A stretch of DNA of 13,172 bases from Candidatus Coatesiibacteriota bacterium (GTDB lineage: Bacteria > RBG-13-66-14), in assembly GCA_014728185.1 (NCBI GenBank), contig WJMB01000221.1, positions 1-13,172 of the forward strand. The letters are read 5' to 3'. The position numbers and the translations under genes are program-made. The notes under the pieces are model-generated. The model saw nothing but the letters and a program-made list of their open reading frames with translations, was not told the origin of the DNA and did no database searches. Each line of letters starts with the position of its first letter. Position 1 is the stretch's first letter. This document shows positions 7,011-13,172 of the stretch, in pieces.

Positions 7011-7145
7011 CGTCAAAGGGAAGCAAAAAAGGTCTTTAGCAAGGGCTGCGGGGGATTCGGCCGCTTTTTTAAAGAAGACGTTCAAGGAGCGGGCGGAGCC
7101 GTTTCCCACCGGGATAACAGCCTAAAGCGCCGTCAAGGGAAGCAA
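7011..7145 (+). repeat. Near-identical short direct repeats with repeat-like flank
   Basis: CGTCAAAGGGAAGCAA (7011-7026) recurs with one base missing as CGTCAAGGGAAGCAA (7131-7145), 120 bases away. Just before the second copy, GGCGGAGCC (7092-7100), CCACCGGGA (7106-7114) and CCTAAA follow in that order. GGCGGAGCC, CCACCGGGA and GCTAAA occur in the same order on the opposite strand in the 35-bp repeat region beside ftsZ, so these may be decayed relatives of one element. Confidence 0.35.
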
Positions 7146-8243
7146 CCCGCCAATCCCGGCTCGGCATCGGATAATGCAAACTAAATCAATCAGGCCTGTC
7201 GGGATCGCCTGGTTCTCCAGCTACACTTGCTTATCCGAATCCCCCGGCTGATGAAGCAGCTTGACCAGCAACTAGTTGACGCAGCGAATGGCAGTGCTGA
7301 TCAACTCGATTATCAGCGATATGTTACAGGATTGTCACACGTACTAAAACAGAAAAGTATCTCAAGACTGATATTTATAGGTTATAATATGCATAATAAA
7401 AAGCATAAAGTACCATAATTGAAGTTCCTTCTTAGTATCCTGTATTTCTAAAGCTATTATCACCTGAAACTGAACCTATGTCGAAAACTCAAAAGAGCGG
7501 CTTTTCGAGCGGAAGCGCCGACAACTACGTACCGAAGGCCTTCAGCTCGACAAGCCAAAAAGTAGTCATACCGGATAAATCACCTATTTTATTGCAGTTA
7601 GCCTTCATATAACTGATGCCCCCGGGATGTAAGTCAGGAGTCTCGACTTCCCGTCACTCAGCGTCCTCGTAGAAGCGTCCCCTTTGAGCACGTCTGGTTT
7701 TCCATCACCAGTCAACCCACGAACAGTGACAGCGGGCACAGCGATAAGACACATAATAACAAGCGATTAACGATGCGCTCCAGTTCATGATCATTTGAAA
7801 ACCCTTGGGATCGTATACCATGTTCGGACCGGGTTGTGATTCCAATCGGCTGATAATACGCGTGTAGTAGCAGATGAAGCTGTCACTCTTAAGCAATCAA
7901 AAAGTGGCAAAAAACGTGGCAATGACGAGAAGTGTGATCTGGGGATAAATCTACAATTCCAACAGCTTGCATTTAATGCCCAACCGGTTTCTGTTCAACT
8001 CATAAGTGCACCAATACCAGACATAAAAGGCGCGCTTGATGATATCGGGATCAAAGCGCGACGCACCCGGTGGTCGACTACCGCTCGGCGCACCTCTCTT
8101 TATCCGTCCTGATTTGGTCCGAACACGTTCCATGATGCCAAACCCTTTCGACCAGACTCCAGCAAACGTGTTCTCAATGGATCGATTTAACAACACCACC
8201 CACACAACAAATGAGTCCAGCTAAACCACCAGCTTTCTCAAAG

Positions 8244-8269
8244 AAAAAACGGCCCCCGCGGGGGCCGTT
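8244..8269 (-). terminator. Intrinsic terminator of the tRNA operon
   Basis: A perfect palindrome with 11-bp arms spans 8248-8269 (core GGCCCCCGCGGGGGCC). On the minus strand it is followed by a T6 run (complement of A6 at 8244-8249). It begins 11 bases after the tRNA-Asp 3' end and probably ends both the tRNA transcript and any read-through from ftsZ. Confidence 0.9.
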
Positions 8270-8280
8270 GACAGTTGAAC

Positions 8281-8358
8281 TGGCGCGGTGGACGGGACTC
8301 GAACCCGCAACTTCCGGCGTGACAGGCCGGTGCTCTAACCGAATTGAACTACCACCGC
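8281..8358 (-). tRNA. tRNA-Asp (GTC)
   Basis: The minus strand folds as a full cloverleaf. The acceptor is GCGGTGG pairing with CCACCGC, followed by discriminator G and an encoded CCA at 8281-8283. The D arm is GTTC/GAGC. The anticodon arm CCGGC/GCCGG has loop CTGTCAC, giving anticodon GTC for aspartate. The T arm is GCGGG/CCCGT with loop TTCGAGT. Total length is 78 bases with CCA. It lies 49 bases downstream of tRNA-Val and shares its promoter and terminator. Confidence 0.96.
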
Positions 8359-8407
8359 GAGGTTCGCTCGACCAAAAGGGACTTGAAAACCCCTCAAGAG
8401 GCGGGCT

Positions 8408-8484
8408 TGGTGGGCGGAACAGGATTTGAACCTGTGACTTCCGGTGTGTAAGACCGGCGCTCTCACCAACTGAGCTACCCGCCC
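8408..8484 (-). tRNA. tRNA-Val (TAC)
   Basis: The minus strand folds as a full cloverleaf. The acceptor is GGGCGGG pairing with TCCGCCC (one G-T pair), with discriminator A and encoded CCA at 8408-8410. The D arm is GCTC/GAGC. The anticodon arm CCGGT/ACCGG has loop CTTACAC, giving anticodon TAC for valine. The T arm is ACAGG/CCTGT with loop TTCAAAT. Total length is 77 bases with CCA. It is the first gene of the two-tRNA operon, about 27 bases after the expected transcription start. Confidence 0.96.
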
Positions 8485-8517
8485 CCGGGCCGTGAGCCCC
8501 GGTCGAGGACGCAGGGC

Positions 8518-8546
8518 ATTGTATCCAAGCCCGCTCCCCCTGTCAA
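8518..8546 (-). promoter_or_regulatory. Strong sigma-70-type promoter of the tRNA operon
   Basis: On the minus strand the -35 box is a perfect TTGACA (8541-8546) and the -10 box is TACAAT (8518-8523), five of six to consensus. They are separated by exactly 17 bases. The start would fall near 8511, giving a leader of about 27 bases before tRNA-Val. An A6 run lies immediately upstream of the -35 box, inside the adjacent 35-bp repeat, and could act like an UP element. Confidence 0.88.
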
Positions 8547-8581
8547 GTTTTTTAGCATTGCCGATGAACGCTCCCGGTGGA
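8547..8581 (-). repeat. 35-bp direct repeat, copy next to the tRNA promoter
   Basis: Identical over 35 bases to the copy at 8625-8659. On the minus strand it reads from TCCACCGGGAGCGTTC to AATGCTAAAAAAC and ends at the base before the tRNA -35 box. Inside it GCGTT and AATGC can pair (one G-T) around a 7-base loop. It is preceded by GGCGGAGCC. The two copies are 78 bases apart, start to start, in the same orientation. Confidence 0.9.
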
Positions 8582-8624
8582 GCTATCGGTTGGCTCCGCC
8601 ACAGAAGCCCCTCGCCCCATCCAC

Positions 8625-8659
8625 GTTTTTTAGCATTGCCGATGAACGCTCCCGGTGGA
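8625..8659 (-). repeat. 35-bp direct repeat, copy next to ftsZ
   Basis: Second exact copy of the 35-base unit, in the 211-bp gap between the ftsZ stop and tRNA-Val. It begins 37 bases beyond the ftsZ stop codon and is preceded by GGCGAAGCG, a variant of the GGCGGAGCC before the other copy. After the core both copies continue with similar purine-rich sequence ending GGGCTT, so the true unit is probably longer than 35 bp. No promoter follows this copy. Confidence 0.9.
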
Positions 8660-8695
8660 AAAGACGGAGTGGCCTTCGCTTCGCCAAACAGGAGC

Positions 8696-9868
8696 TTACA
8701 TCTCGGCCTGGCGCCGCTTGTCCTGGTACTCCTTGAGGCGCATGAAGGTGGGCCGCTGCAGGTCTTCCTCTCGCTCGTAGAGATCCTTGAAGGGGATGGT
8801 GGCCTCGTCCTTGCTCTCGGCGCCCTCACGTTCCAGGCGGTCCAGTTCGTCGATCAGCCCGTCGGGGATCAACTGCTTCTCCTCGCGCTCCTCGTCGCGG
8901 ACCTTGGTTCTGGTCTGGGTGAAGCCCGTGGCGATGACGGTCACGGTGACCTGGTCGGGCAGGGAGCTCTCGACGACACCGAAGACGATCTCGGCGTTCT
9001 CGTCGACGGACTCGCGGATCTTGCTCATCGATTCCTCGACGGCGTAGAGGGGCAGGTCGGGCGGAGCGGTGATGTTGACCAGCACACCCATGGCCCCCTC
9101 GATGGAGACCCCGTCGAGCAGGGGCGAGTTGACGGCGTTGGCCACGGCCTCGTGGATGGCGTTGTCGCTGGTGCCGTAGCCGGTACCCATCAGAGCCTGG
9201 CCCATCCCGCTCATCACCGTCTTGACGTCGGCGAAGTCGACGTTGATCATCCCCGGAACCATGATGATGTCGGAGATGCCCTGGACGGCTTGGTGCAGGA
9301 TGTCGTCGGCCATGGCGAAGGCGTTCTGGAAGGAGGTCCGTTTCTCGACCACGGCCAGCAGGCGCTGGTTGGGGATCACGATCAGGGTGTCGACCTGCTC
9401 GGTGATCTCCTTGAGCCCGCGTTCGGCCTTGCGGGCTCGGGCCGGTCCCTCGAAGTTGAAGGGCTTGGTGACCACACCCACGGTGAGAATGCCCTCCTCC
9501 CGTGCCATCCGGGCGATGATCGGCGCGGCGCCGGTTCCGGTGCCGCCGCCGAGCCCGGCGGTGATGAAGAGCATGTCGGTGCCGCGCACGGCCTGGAGGA
9601 GCTCGTCGCGGCTCTCCTCGGCGGCCTCGCCGCCGATCTCGGGCTTGGCCCCGGCGCCCAGGCCGTTGGTCAGGCGGGCTCCGAGTTGGATCTTGTTGTG
9701 GGCCCTGTTCTGCAGCAGAGCCTGGGCGTCGGTGTTGGCCACGATGAACTCGACGCCTTGCAGACCGGCTTCGACCATGCGGTTGACGGCGTTGCCGCCG
9801 CCGCCGCCGACCCCGATGACCTTGAGGCGGGCGAAGGTCTGATGTTCCTGTTCGAGAAGCTCCAGCAT
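8696..9868 (-). CDS. ftsZ: Cell division protein FtsZ (tubulin-like GTPase)
   Basis: FtsZ polymerises with GTP into the ring that places and organises division at midcell. The 390-residue product has the glycine-rich N-terminal nucleotide loop (VGGGGGNAVNR, 20-30), the tubulin signature GGGTGTGAAP (107-116), and the synergy (T7) loop with N209, D211 and D214 that activates GTP hydrolysis in the next subunit. The C-terminal linker (about 320-366) is short and highly charged. The conserved tail peptide that binds FtsA is present as RPTFMR (372-377), with a further 13 mostly charged residues. The ATG at 9868 has AAGGAG six bases upstream. It is the last protein gene of the cluster, 25 bp after ftsA. 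No terminator is visible between its stop and the tRNA operon. Confidence 0.97.
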   Translation of the reverse strand: MLELLEQEHQTFARLKVIGVGGGGGNAVNRMVEAGLQGVEFIVANTDAQALLQNRAHNKIQLGARLTNGLGAGAKPEIGGEAAEESRDELLQAVRGTDMLFITAGLGGGTGTGAAPIIARMAREEGILTVGVVTKPFNFEGPARARKAERGLKEITEQVDTLIVIPNQRLLAVVEKRTSFQNAFAMADDILHQAVQGISDIIMVPGMINVDFADVKTVMSGMGQALMGTGYGTSDNAIHEAVANAVNSPLLDGVSIEGAMGVLVNITAPPDLPLYAVEESMSKIRESVDENAEIVFGVVESSLPDQVTVTVIATGFTQTRTKVRDEEREEKQLIPDGLIDELDRLEREGAESKDEATIPFKDLYEREEDLQRPTFMRLKEYQDKRRQAEM

Positions 9869-9893
9869 AATCCACTCCTTTAACGACGGAAGT

Positions 9894-11132
9894 CTAGAAA
9901 AAGTCCTTCAACCAGTTTTTCATGCGTTGGATGATATTGTCGAAGAGCGAGCCATCGTCGAGGTCGCCCTCGCCGAAGGCCCTCCCTTCCGCGGCGTAGA
10001 GGATCAGACCCACCCCGGTGGAGAAGGCCGGGTCGTCGACCGAATCGAAGAGACCGCCGACGGGCTGGGGCCGGGCCAGGCGGACCGGCGCGCCGAAGAT
10101 GCGCTCGGCCAGCTCGCAGACCCCGGGCAGCTTCGATGCTCCGCCCGTGATGACGTACCCGGCGCGGAAGGCCTCGACGAAACGGCTCTTGGTTATCTCG
10201 CCCTTGACCAGCTCGAATATCTCGGCCATCCGCGGCTCGATGATGTCCACGAGCTGACGGCGGGGCACCACGCGGGGCGGTCGGCCGCCCACACTGGGCA
10301 CCTCGATCATCTCCTTGGCGTCGACCAGCTCGTAGGCGGCAGCGCCGTGCTCGCACTTGAGTATCTCGGCCTGCTTGGTCGGGGTGCGCAGGCCGATCGA
10401 GACGTCGTTGGTGACGTTGTTGCCGCCCAGGGCGATAATCGAGCTGAAGCGCAGGGCGCCGTCGATGACCATGCCGATGTCGGTGGTGCCGCCGCCGATA
10501 TCTATCAGGGCCACCCCCAGCTCCTCCTCGTCCTCGGTCAGCACGGCCCGTGAGCTGGCCAGGGGCTCCAGCACGATATCGGCCACCTTCAACCCGGAGC
10601 GCTCCACGCTCTTGACGATGTTCTGCACACTGGTGACCGCCCCGGTGACGATGTGAACCTCGGATTCCAGCCGCACGCCGCTCATCCCCACCGGGTTCTT
10701 GATGCCATCCTGATCGTCGACGATGTACTCCTGGGGCAGCACGTGGATGACCTCGCGGTCCAGTGGGATTGCGATGGCCTGGGCGGCGTCGATGACCCGC
10801 TTGACGTCGTGCTCCCGGATCTCGTGATCCTGCGAGCTCACGGCGATCACACCCCGGGAGTTGAAGCTCTTGATGTGGCCGCCGGCCACCCCGGCGTAGA
10901 CCGCCTGGACCTTGACGTCGGCCATCAGTTCGGCCTTGGCCACAGCCTCGCTGATGCTGCGAACGCAGTCCTCGATGTGGACCACCACGCCGCGGCGCAG
11001 ACCCTGGGCCGGGGCGGTGCCCACGCCGATGATCTCCAGTCCGCCATCTCCTATCTCGGCGATGATGGCGCAGATCTTGGTCGTGCCGATGTCAAGACCG
11101 ACTACGATGTTGGCGGGCTGTTTCTGGGCCAT
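9894..11132 (-). CDS. ftsA: Cell division protein FtsA (actin-like membrane tether for FtsZ)
   Basis: FtsA is an actin-fold ATPase that anchors FtsZ filaments to the inner membrane and recruits later division proteins. The 412-residue product shows the phosphate-1 motif VGLDIGTTK (11-19), the FtsA-specific 1C region around GHIKSFNSRGVIAV (85-98), the phosphate-2 motif LIDIGGGTTDIG (209-220), the adenosine motif VITGGASKLPG (327-337), and a C-terminal amphipathic helix of the membrane-targeting type (395-412, with FDNIIQRMKNWLKDFF at the very end). The start is ATG 11132, with AGGAGG six bases upstream at 11139-11144. The frame stays open further upstream, but that part lies within ftsQ and is not FtsA-like. 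It sits 13 bp after ftsQ, whose stop codon is next to its ribosome-binding site, and 25 bp before ftsZ. Confidence 0.96.
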   Translation of the reverse strand: MAQKQPANIVVGLDIGTTKICAIIAEIGDGGLEIIGVGTAPAQGLRRGVVVHIEDCVRSISEAVAKAELMADVKVQAVYAGVAGGHIKSFNSRGVIAVSSQDHEIREHDVKRVIDAAQAIAIPLDREVIHVLPQEYIVDDQDGIKNPVGMSGVRLESEVHIVTGAVTSVQNIVKSVERSGLKVADIVLEPLASSRAVLTEDEEELGVALIDIGGGTTDIGMVIDGALRFSSIIALGGNNVTNDVSIGLRTPTKQAEILKCEHGAAAYELVDAKEMIEVPSVGGRPPRVVPRRQLVDIIEPRMAEIFELVKGEITKSRFVEAFRAGYVITGGASKLPGVCELAERIFGAPVRLARPQPVGGLFDSVDDPAFSTGVGLILYAAEGRAFGEGDLDDGSLFDNIIQRMKNWLKDFF

Positions 11133-11145
11133 GGGCGGCCTCCTC

Positions 11146-11973
11146 TCACTGCTCTGCGGTGTTGAAAACCAAAAGTTCCTCGCCGGGCAGGGGGTCCGGC
11201 GGCGGCGGTGGGGCGGCCTCGCCCCCGCGGGCCACGATCTGTCCACGGAAGCGGGCGTCCAGTTCCTCGATTCCGGTCAGGCGCTCCCGGCTCCAGACGG
11301 CCTGCAGGGCGGCCAGGCTTTCGGGAGAGGCGTCCAGGGGCAGCATGATCGTCTCGCCGCCGGCGGTGCGGGCCTCGAGATGATCCCGGGTGGGGAAGAT
11401 CTCGGCCAGCTCGTCGAAAATCGGCAGGGCCTGGCGCTGCATTCTGGCGCAGAGAGCGCAGGCGGCGATCAGGACCGGGTCGTCGTAGTGCTCCAGCACA
11501 CCCAGGCGCGGCGTCTCGTCGGACGGCTGCACCACGGGCAGATCGAAGCCGCCGGCGGCCAACTCGGCCCGGGGCAGGACCACGGCGTCGCCGCCGAGGA
11601 GCAGCAGTTCGCCGCCGCCCAGCCAGCAGACCGGCGTGCGCTCCTCCAGGACGACGATCAGCTTGTCCGGGTACTCCTTCTCGACCACGGCGTCGGAGAT
11701 GAAGGGGTGCTCGGACAGCCGGGCCTCCAGCCCCTCGGTGTCGATCTCCAGCAGGTTCTCGCCCAAGGGGACCAGCTTGGCGATCTCCTCCTCGGTGACC
11801 ACGGCGTTGCCCTCGACGGCCAGGCGATCCAGGGCGAAGAAGCCCGAGCGCAGCACCAGCACCGTCGCCAGGGCCAGCACCACAACGGTTATCAGCAGGG
11901 CGATCAGGCGCGAGCGTCGCGCGCGGCGACGGAACTCGCCGCCGTCCTCACCGCGATTATGCCGAACCTCCAT
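11146..11973 (-). CDS. ftsQ: Cell division protein FtsQ/DivIB
   Basis: FtsQ is a bitopic membrane protein that links the cytoplasmic ring to the septal peptidoglycan synthesis machinery through FtsL and FtsB. The 275-residue product has a basic cytoplasmic N terminus (RRRARR at 15-20), one membrane segment (about 23-41), a POTRA domain (about 44-114, beginning FFALDRLAVEGNAVVT), and a beta domain ending near the ELDARFRGQIVAR segment (237-249) that matches the family's last strands. A proline-rich and acidic C terminus follows (255-275). Sequence is poorly conserved in this family, so the call rests on domain order and gene position between murB and ftsA. The ATG at 11973 has GGAGG six bases upstream and overlaps the end of murB by 17 bp, so translation is probably coupled. 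A ddl gene, often found between murB and ftsQ, is absent. Confidence 0.9.
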   Translation of the reverse strand: MEVRHNRGEDGGEFRRRARRSRLIALLITVVVLALATVLVLRSGFFALDRLAVEGNAVVTEEEIAKLVPLGENLLEIDTEGLEARLSEHPFISDAVVEKEYPDKLIVVLEERTPVCWLGGGELLLLGGDAVVLPRAELAAGGFDLPVVQPSDETPRLGVLEHYDDPVLIAACALCARMQRQALPIFDELAEIFPTRDHLEARTAGGETIMLPLDASPESLAALQAVWSRERLTGIEELDARFRGQIVARGGEAAPPPPPDPLPGEELLVFNTAEQ

Positions 11974-12937
11974 CCCTCACCTCCCCGCCGTCGTCAGCGT
12001 CGTCAAGATCGTTTTCGTCCGTGGTGAACTCGCCGGCGAGGCGCACCTCGGTGCAAAGGCTCAGGCCATGTTCCTTCTCCACGCAGTCGCGCACCAGCTC
12101 GATCAGGGCGCGGAAGTCCGCCGCGCTGGCCCCGCCGGTGTTGACCATGAAGTTGGCGTGTTTCTCGCTGATCTTCGCCCCGCCGACGCTGCGCCCCTTG
12201 AGACCGCAGGCCTCGATCATCCGCGCCGCGGTATTGTAGCGTGAGGGGTTCTTGAAGACACTGCCGCAGTTGGGGAAGGCCAGGGGGTGCTTGCCCTCGC
12301 GATCGGCGGTCAGCTCGTGGTGGCGGTCGAGGAGCTCCCGGGGGTCGCTGCGCTCCAGGCGCAGCCTGGCCCCGGTGACCACGGCGCCCGGCGGCAGCTT
12401 GACGCTGCGGTAGCCGTACTCGATCTTGGCGGCGTCGACCATCACCACGCGCCCGACGGGCAGGGCCAACTCGATCCAGCCCACCCGGGGCCAAATCGCG
12501 CTGCCGTAGGCACCGGCGTTCATCGCCAGGGCGCCGCCCAGGCTGCCCGGAATGCCGTAGAGGTCCTCCAGACCACCCAGGCCGACCACGGCCAGACGCT
12601 CCAGCAGCTTGCTCAACCTTACCCCGGCCGCGGCTATGCAGCCGCGTCCCTCGACGACCACCCGGCCGTCGTCGAAGGATGGACCCAGGTGCAGCGCCAT
12701 GCCGCGGAAGCCGCCGTCGCCGATCAGCAGGTTGGTTCCGCGTCCCAGAACCAGGACCGGGGCGCCGTGCTCGGCGGCCAGGCGGAGCGCCGTGGCGGCC
12801 TCGATGGCCATGCGCGGTTCGACGAAGACATCGGCGGGTCCGCCGACCTCCAGCCAGGTGTACCCGGCCAGGGGCACTTCGAGCCGCCGGGGGATGTGGC
12901 AGGCCTTGAGCTGCAGGCTGAGCTCGCGCAGGTTCAT
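11957..12937 (-). CDS. murB: UDP-N-acetylenolpyruvoylglucosamine reductase MurB
   Basis: MurB uses FAD and NADPH to reduce UDP-GlcNAc-enolpyruvate to UDP-MurNAc, the second committed step of peptidoglycan precursor synthesis, in the cytoplasm. The 326-residue product has the FAD-binding motifs LGRGTNLLIGD (64-74) and GIPGSLGGALAMNAGAYG (128-145). It also has the YGYRS segment (174-178), GSVFKNP (225-231) with the likely catalytic serine 226, GGAKISEKHANFMVN (252-266), and the C-terminal LCTEVRLAGEF with the likely catalytic Glu297. The sequence looks like the shorter type II MurB. Residues beyond 304 form an acidic tail that is longer than usual. The ATG at 12937 overlaps the murC stop in an ATGA, and no strong ribosome-binding site is seen, so translation is probably coupled to murC. 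Its end overlaps ftsQ by 17 bp. Confidence 0.96.
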   Translation of the reverse strand: MNLRELSLQLKACHIPRRLEVPLAGYTWLEVGGPADVFVEPRMAIEAATALRLAAEHGAPVLVLGRGTNLLIGDGGFRGMALHLGPSFDDGRVVVEGRGCIAAAGVRLSKLLERLAVVGLGGLEDLYGIPGSLGGALAMNAGAYGSAIWPRVGWIELALPVGRVVMVDAAKIEYGYRSVKLPPGAVVTGARLRLERSDPRELLDRHHELTADREGKHPLAFPNCGSVFKNPSRYNTAARMIEACGLKGRSVGGAKISEKHANFMVNTGGASAADFRALIELVRDCVEKEHGLSLCTEVRLAGEFTTDENDLDDADDGGEVRDGGSA

Positions 12938-13172
12938 TTAGGTTTTCCGTTCTCGTCGCGCAGGCGGGTGACGATCTCGCGGGCGGTTTCCCAGATGTTT
13001 CCGGCGCCCAGCACCAGCACCAGGTCGTCCGCGCGCAGGGTGCCGGCCAGGGCGGCGGGTATCTCGCGGCGATCGGCCACGTACTCCACATCGCGGTGAC
13101 CATGGGCCCGAACGCCCTCGGCCAGGGAGCGGGCGTCGACACCGGGGATCTCGGGCTCGCCGGCCGGGTAGA
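12934..13172 (-). CDS. murC: UDP-N-acetylmuramate--L-alanine ligase MurC, C-terminal fragment
   Basis: The minus strand is open from the window edge to a TGA at 12934-12936, giving 78 whole codons. The fragment begins YPAGEPEIPGV, includes DARSLAEGV, then LVLVLGAGNIWETAREIV and ends RDENGKPK. The YPAGE-x-x-IPGV stretch and the VLGAGNIW motif are typical of the third domain of MurC, which adds L-alanine to UDP-MurNAc using ATP. The ATP-binding and central domains lie outside the window. The stop overlaps the murB start by four bases. The pairing murC-murB, in this order before ftsQ, is a common arrangement and supports the call. Confidence 0.92.
   Translation of the reverse strand, partial: YPAGEPEIPGVDARSLAEGVRAHGHRDVEYVADRREIPAALAGTLRADDLVLVLGAGNIWETAREIVTRLRDENGKPK

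Larger units (their letters stand above)
6721..8247. other. Long gene-poor region upstream of rpsA
   Basis: About 1.5 kb without a gene I can support. GC content is visibly lower than in the flanking genes and lowest at about 7310-7480, which contains TATAAT at 7383-7388 without a matching -35 box. Nearest rpsA there are hairpins that may be its mRNA leader, and a TGACAGA direct repeat (6864-6870 and 6878-6884). Further right are a related repeat pair (7011-7026 and 7131-7145) and an inverted repeat TCGAAAA / TTTTCGA (7481-7487 and 7502-7508). The best small frames are 7251-7418 (+, 55 residues) and 7951-8133 (-, 60 residues). Neither has a ribosome-binding site, the GC-rich codon use of the neighbours, or a recognisable sequence. 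The stretch may be a decayed insertion or hold an unrecognised RNA. Confidence 0.5.

Noticed and set aside
4393..7125. 910-residue plus-strand reading frame opposite rpsA
   Set aside because: It is the antisense of the rpsA coding strand. The repetitive acidic codons leave the opposite strand free of stops, and the protein is low-complexity with no start signal. The rpsA frame has six clear S1 domains.
7360..7388. Promoter at TATAAT (7383-7388)
   Set aside because: The -10 match is perfect, but no acceptable -35 box exists at 16-18 bases, as expected by chance in AT-rich sequence.
7251..7418. 55-residue plus-strand frame starting MKQLDQQLVDAAN
   Set aside because: No ribosome-binding site, codon use unlike all neighbours, and no recognised family. 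It is mentioned only as part of the AT-rich island.
7654..8205. Possible decayed gene on the minus strand (one frame with stops at 7951, 7897, 7705 and 7654)
   Set aside because: The frame is fairly open and includes a Cys-rich RCARCHCSW piece, but several stops, mixed codon use and lack of a recognisable sequence make chance the simpler explanation.
8547..8659. CRISPR array
   Set aside because: Only two repeat copies with one 43-bp spacer, related flanking sequence extending into the spacer, and no cas genes; a tandem duplication fits better.
8335..8829. 164-residue minus-strand frame containing PPGAFIGNAKK twice
   Set aside because: The protein repeat is only the 35-bp DNA repeat read in one frame (the 78-bp period is a multiple of three). 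The frame runs through tRNA-Val, part of tRNA-Asp, the tRNA promoter and the end of ftsZ.
8492..9883. 463-residue plus-strand frame opposite ftsZ
   Set aside because: It runs antisense through ftsZ, the repeats and the tRNA promoter, with Gly/Leu/Val/Asp-rich sequence typical of the reverse of GC-rich genes.
10912..12027. 371-residue plus-strand frame opposite ftsA and ftsQ
   Set aside because: Antisense shadow of ftsA, ftsQ and murB, which have family motifs and ribosome-binding sites.

Overview
The window is bacterial chromosome with GC-rich coding regions. It is largely core-genome sequence, and the four core envelope and division genes plus the S1 gene all lie on the minus strand. The murC-murB-ftsQ-ftsA-ftsZ order, a six-domain ribosomal protein S1 and a lipobox lipoprotein point to a peptidoglycan-containing, probably Gram-negative-type bacterium. 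The genes are recognisable but diverged, and the secreted proteins match no family I can name, so an uncultivated phylum is likely. I cannot place it further from sequence alone.

Layout: positions 1-1056 (+) hold the C-terminal part of an FAD flavoprotein of the fumarate reductase / succinate dehydrogenase / L-aspartate oxidase family, cut by the window edge. A roughly 430-bp spacer ending in a perfect 13-bp tandem repeat leads to two adjacent secreted paralogues (1485-2354 and 2357-3226, +). Each is 289 residues, with a signal peptide and six propeller-like repeats, and they end at a strong terminator (3398-3427). On the minus strand there follow a highly acidic lipoprotein (3568-4077) and rpsA (4345-6720). 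This rpsA has six S1 domains flanked by an acidic N-terminal extension and a tail of about 170 residues without arginine or aromatic residues.

Positions 6721-8247 form a gene-poor, lower-GC stretch of about 1.5 kb, with an AT-rich core near 7310-7480 and short repeats. Next, on the minus strand, is a compact tRNA-Val/tRNA-Asp operon with a near-consensus sigma-70 promoter (8518-8546) and a perfect-palindrome terminator (8248-8269). Between it and ftsZ lie two identical 35-bp direct repeats, one directly touching the promoter -35 box.

Positions 8696-13172 are the division and cell wall cluster, transcribed leftward: murC (partial), murB, ftsQ, ftsA, ftsZ. Spacing is very tight: a 4-nt stop/start overlap for murC/murB, a 17-nt overlap for murB/ftsQ, and gaps of 13 and 25 nt for ftsQ/ftsA and ftsA/ftsZ. 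MurC and MurB make peptidoglycan precursor. FtsA tethers the FtsZ ring to the membrane and FtsQ links it to the septal synthesis machinery. No terminator is visible after ftsZ, so its transcript may read through to the tRNA terminator.

The least ordinary items are the secreted propeller pair, the acidic appendages of S1, the acidic lipoprotein, and the repeat element next to the tRNA promoter. I found no CRISPR array, phage, transposon or defence system.
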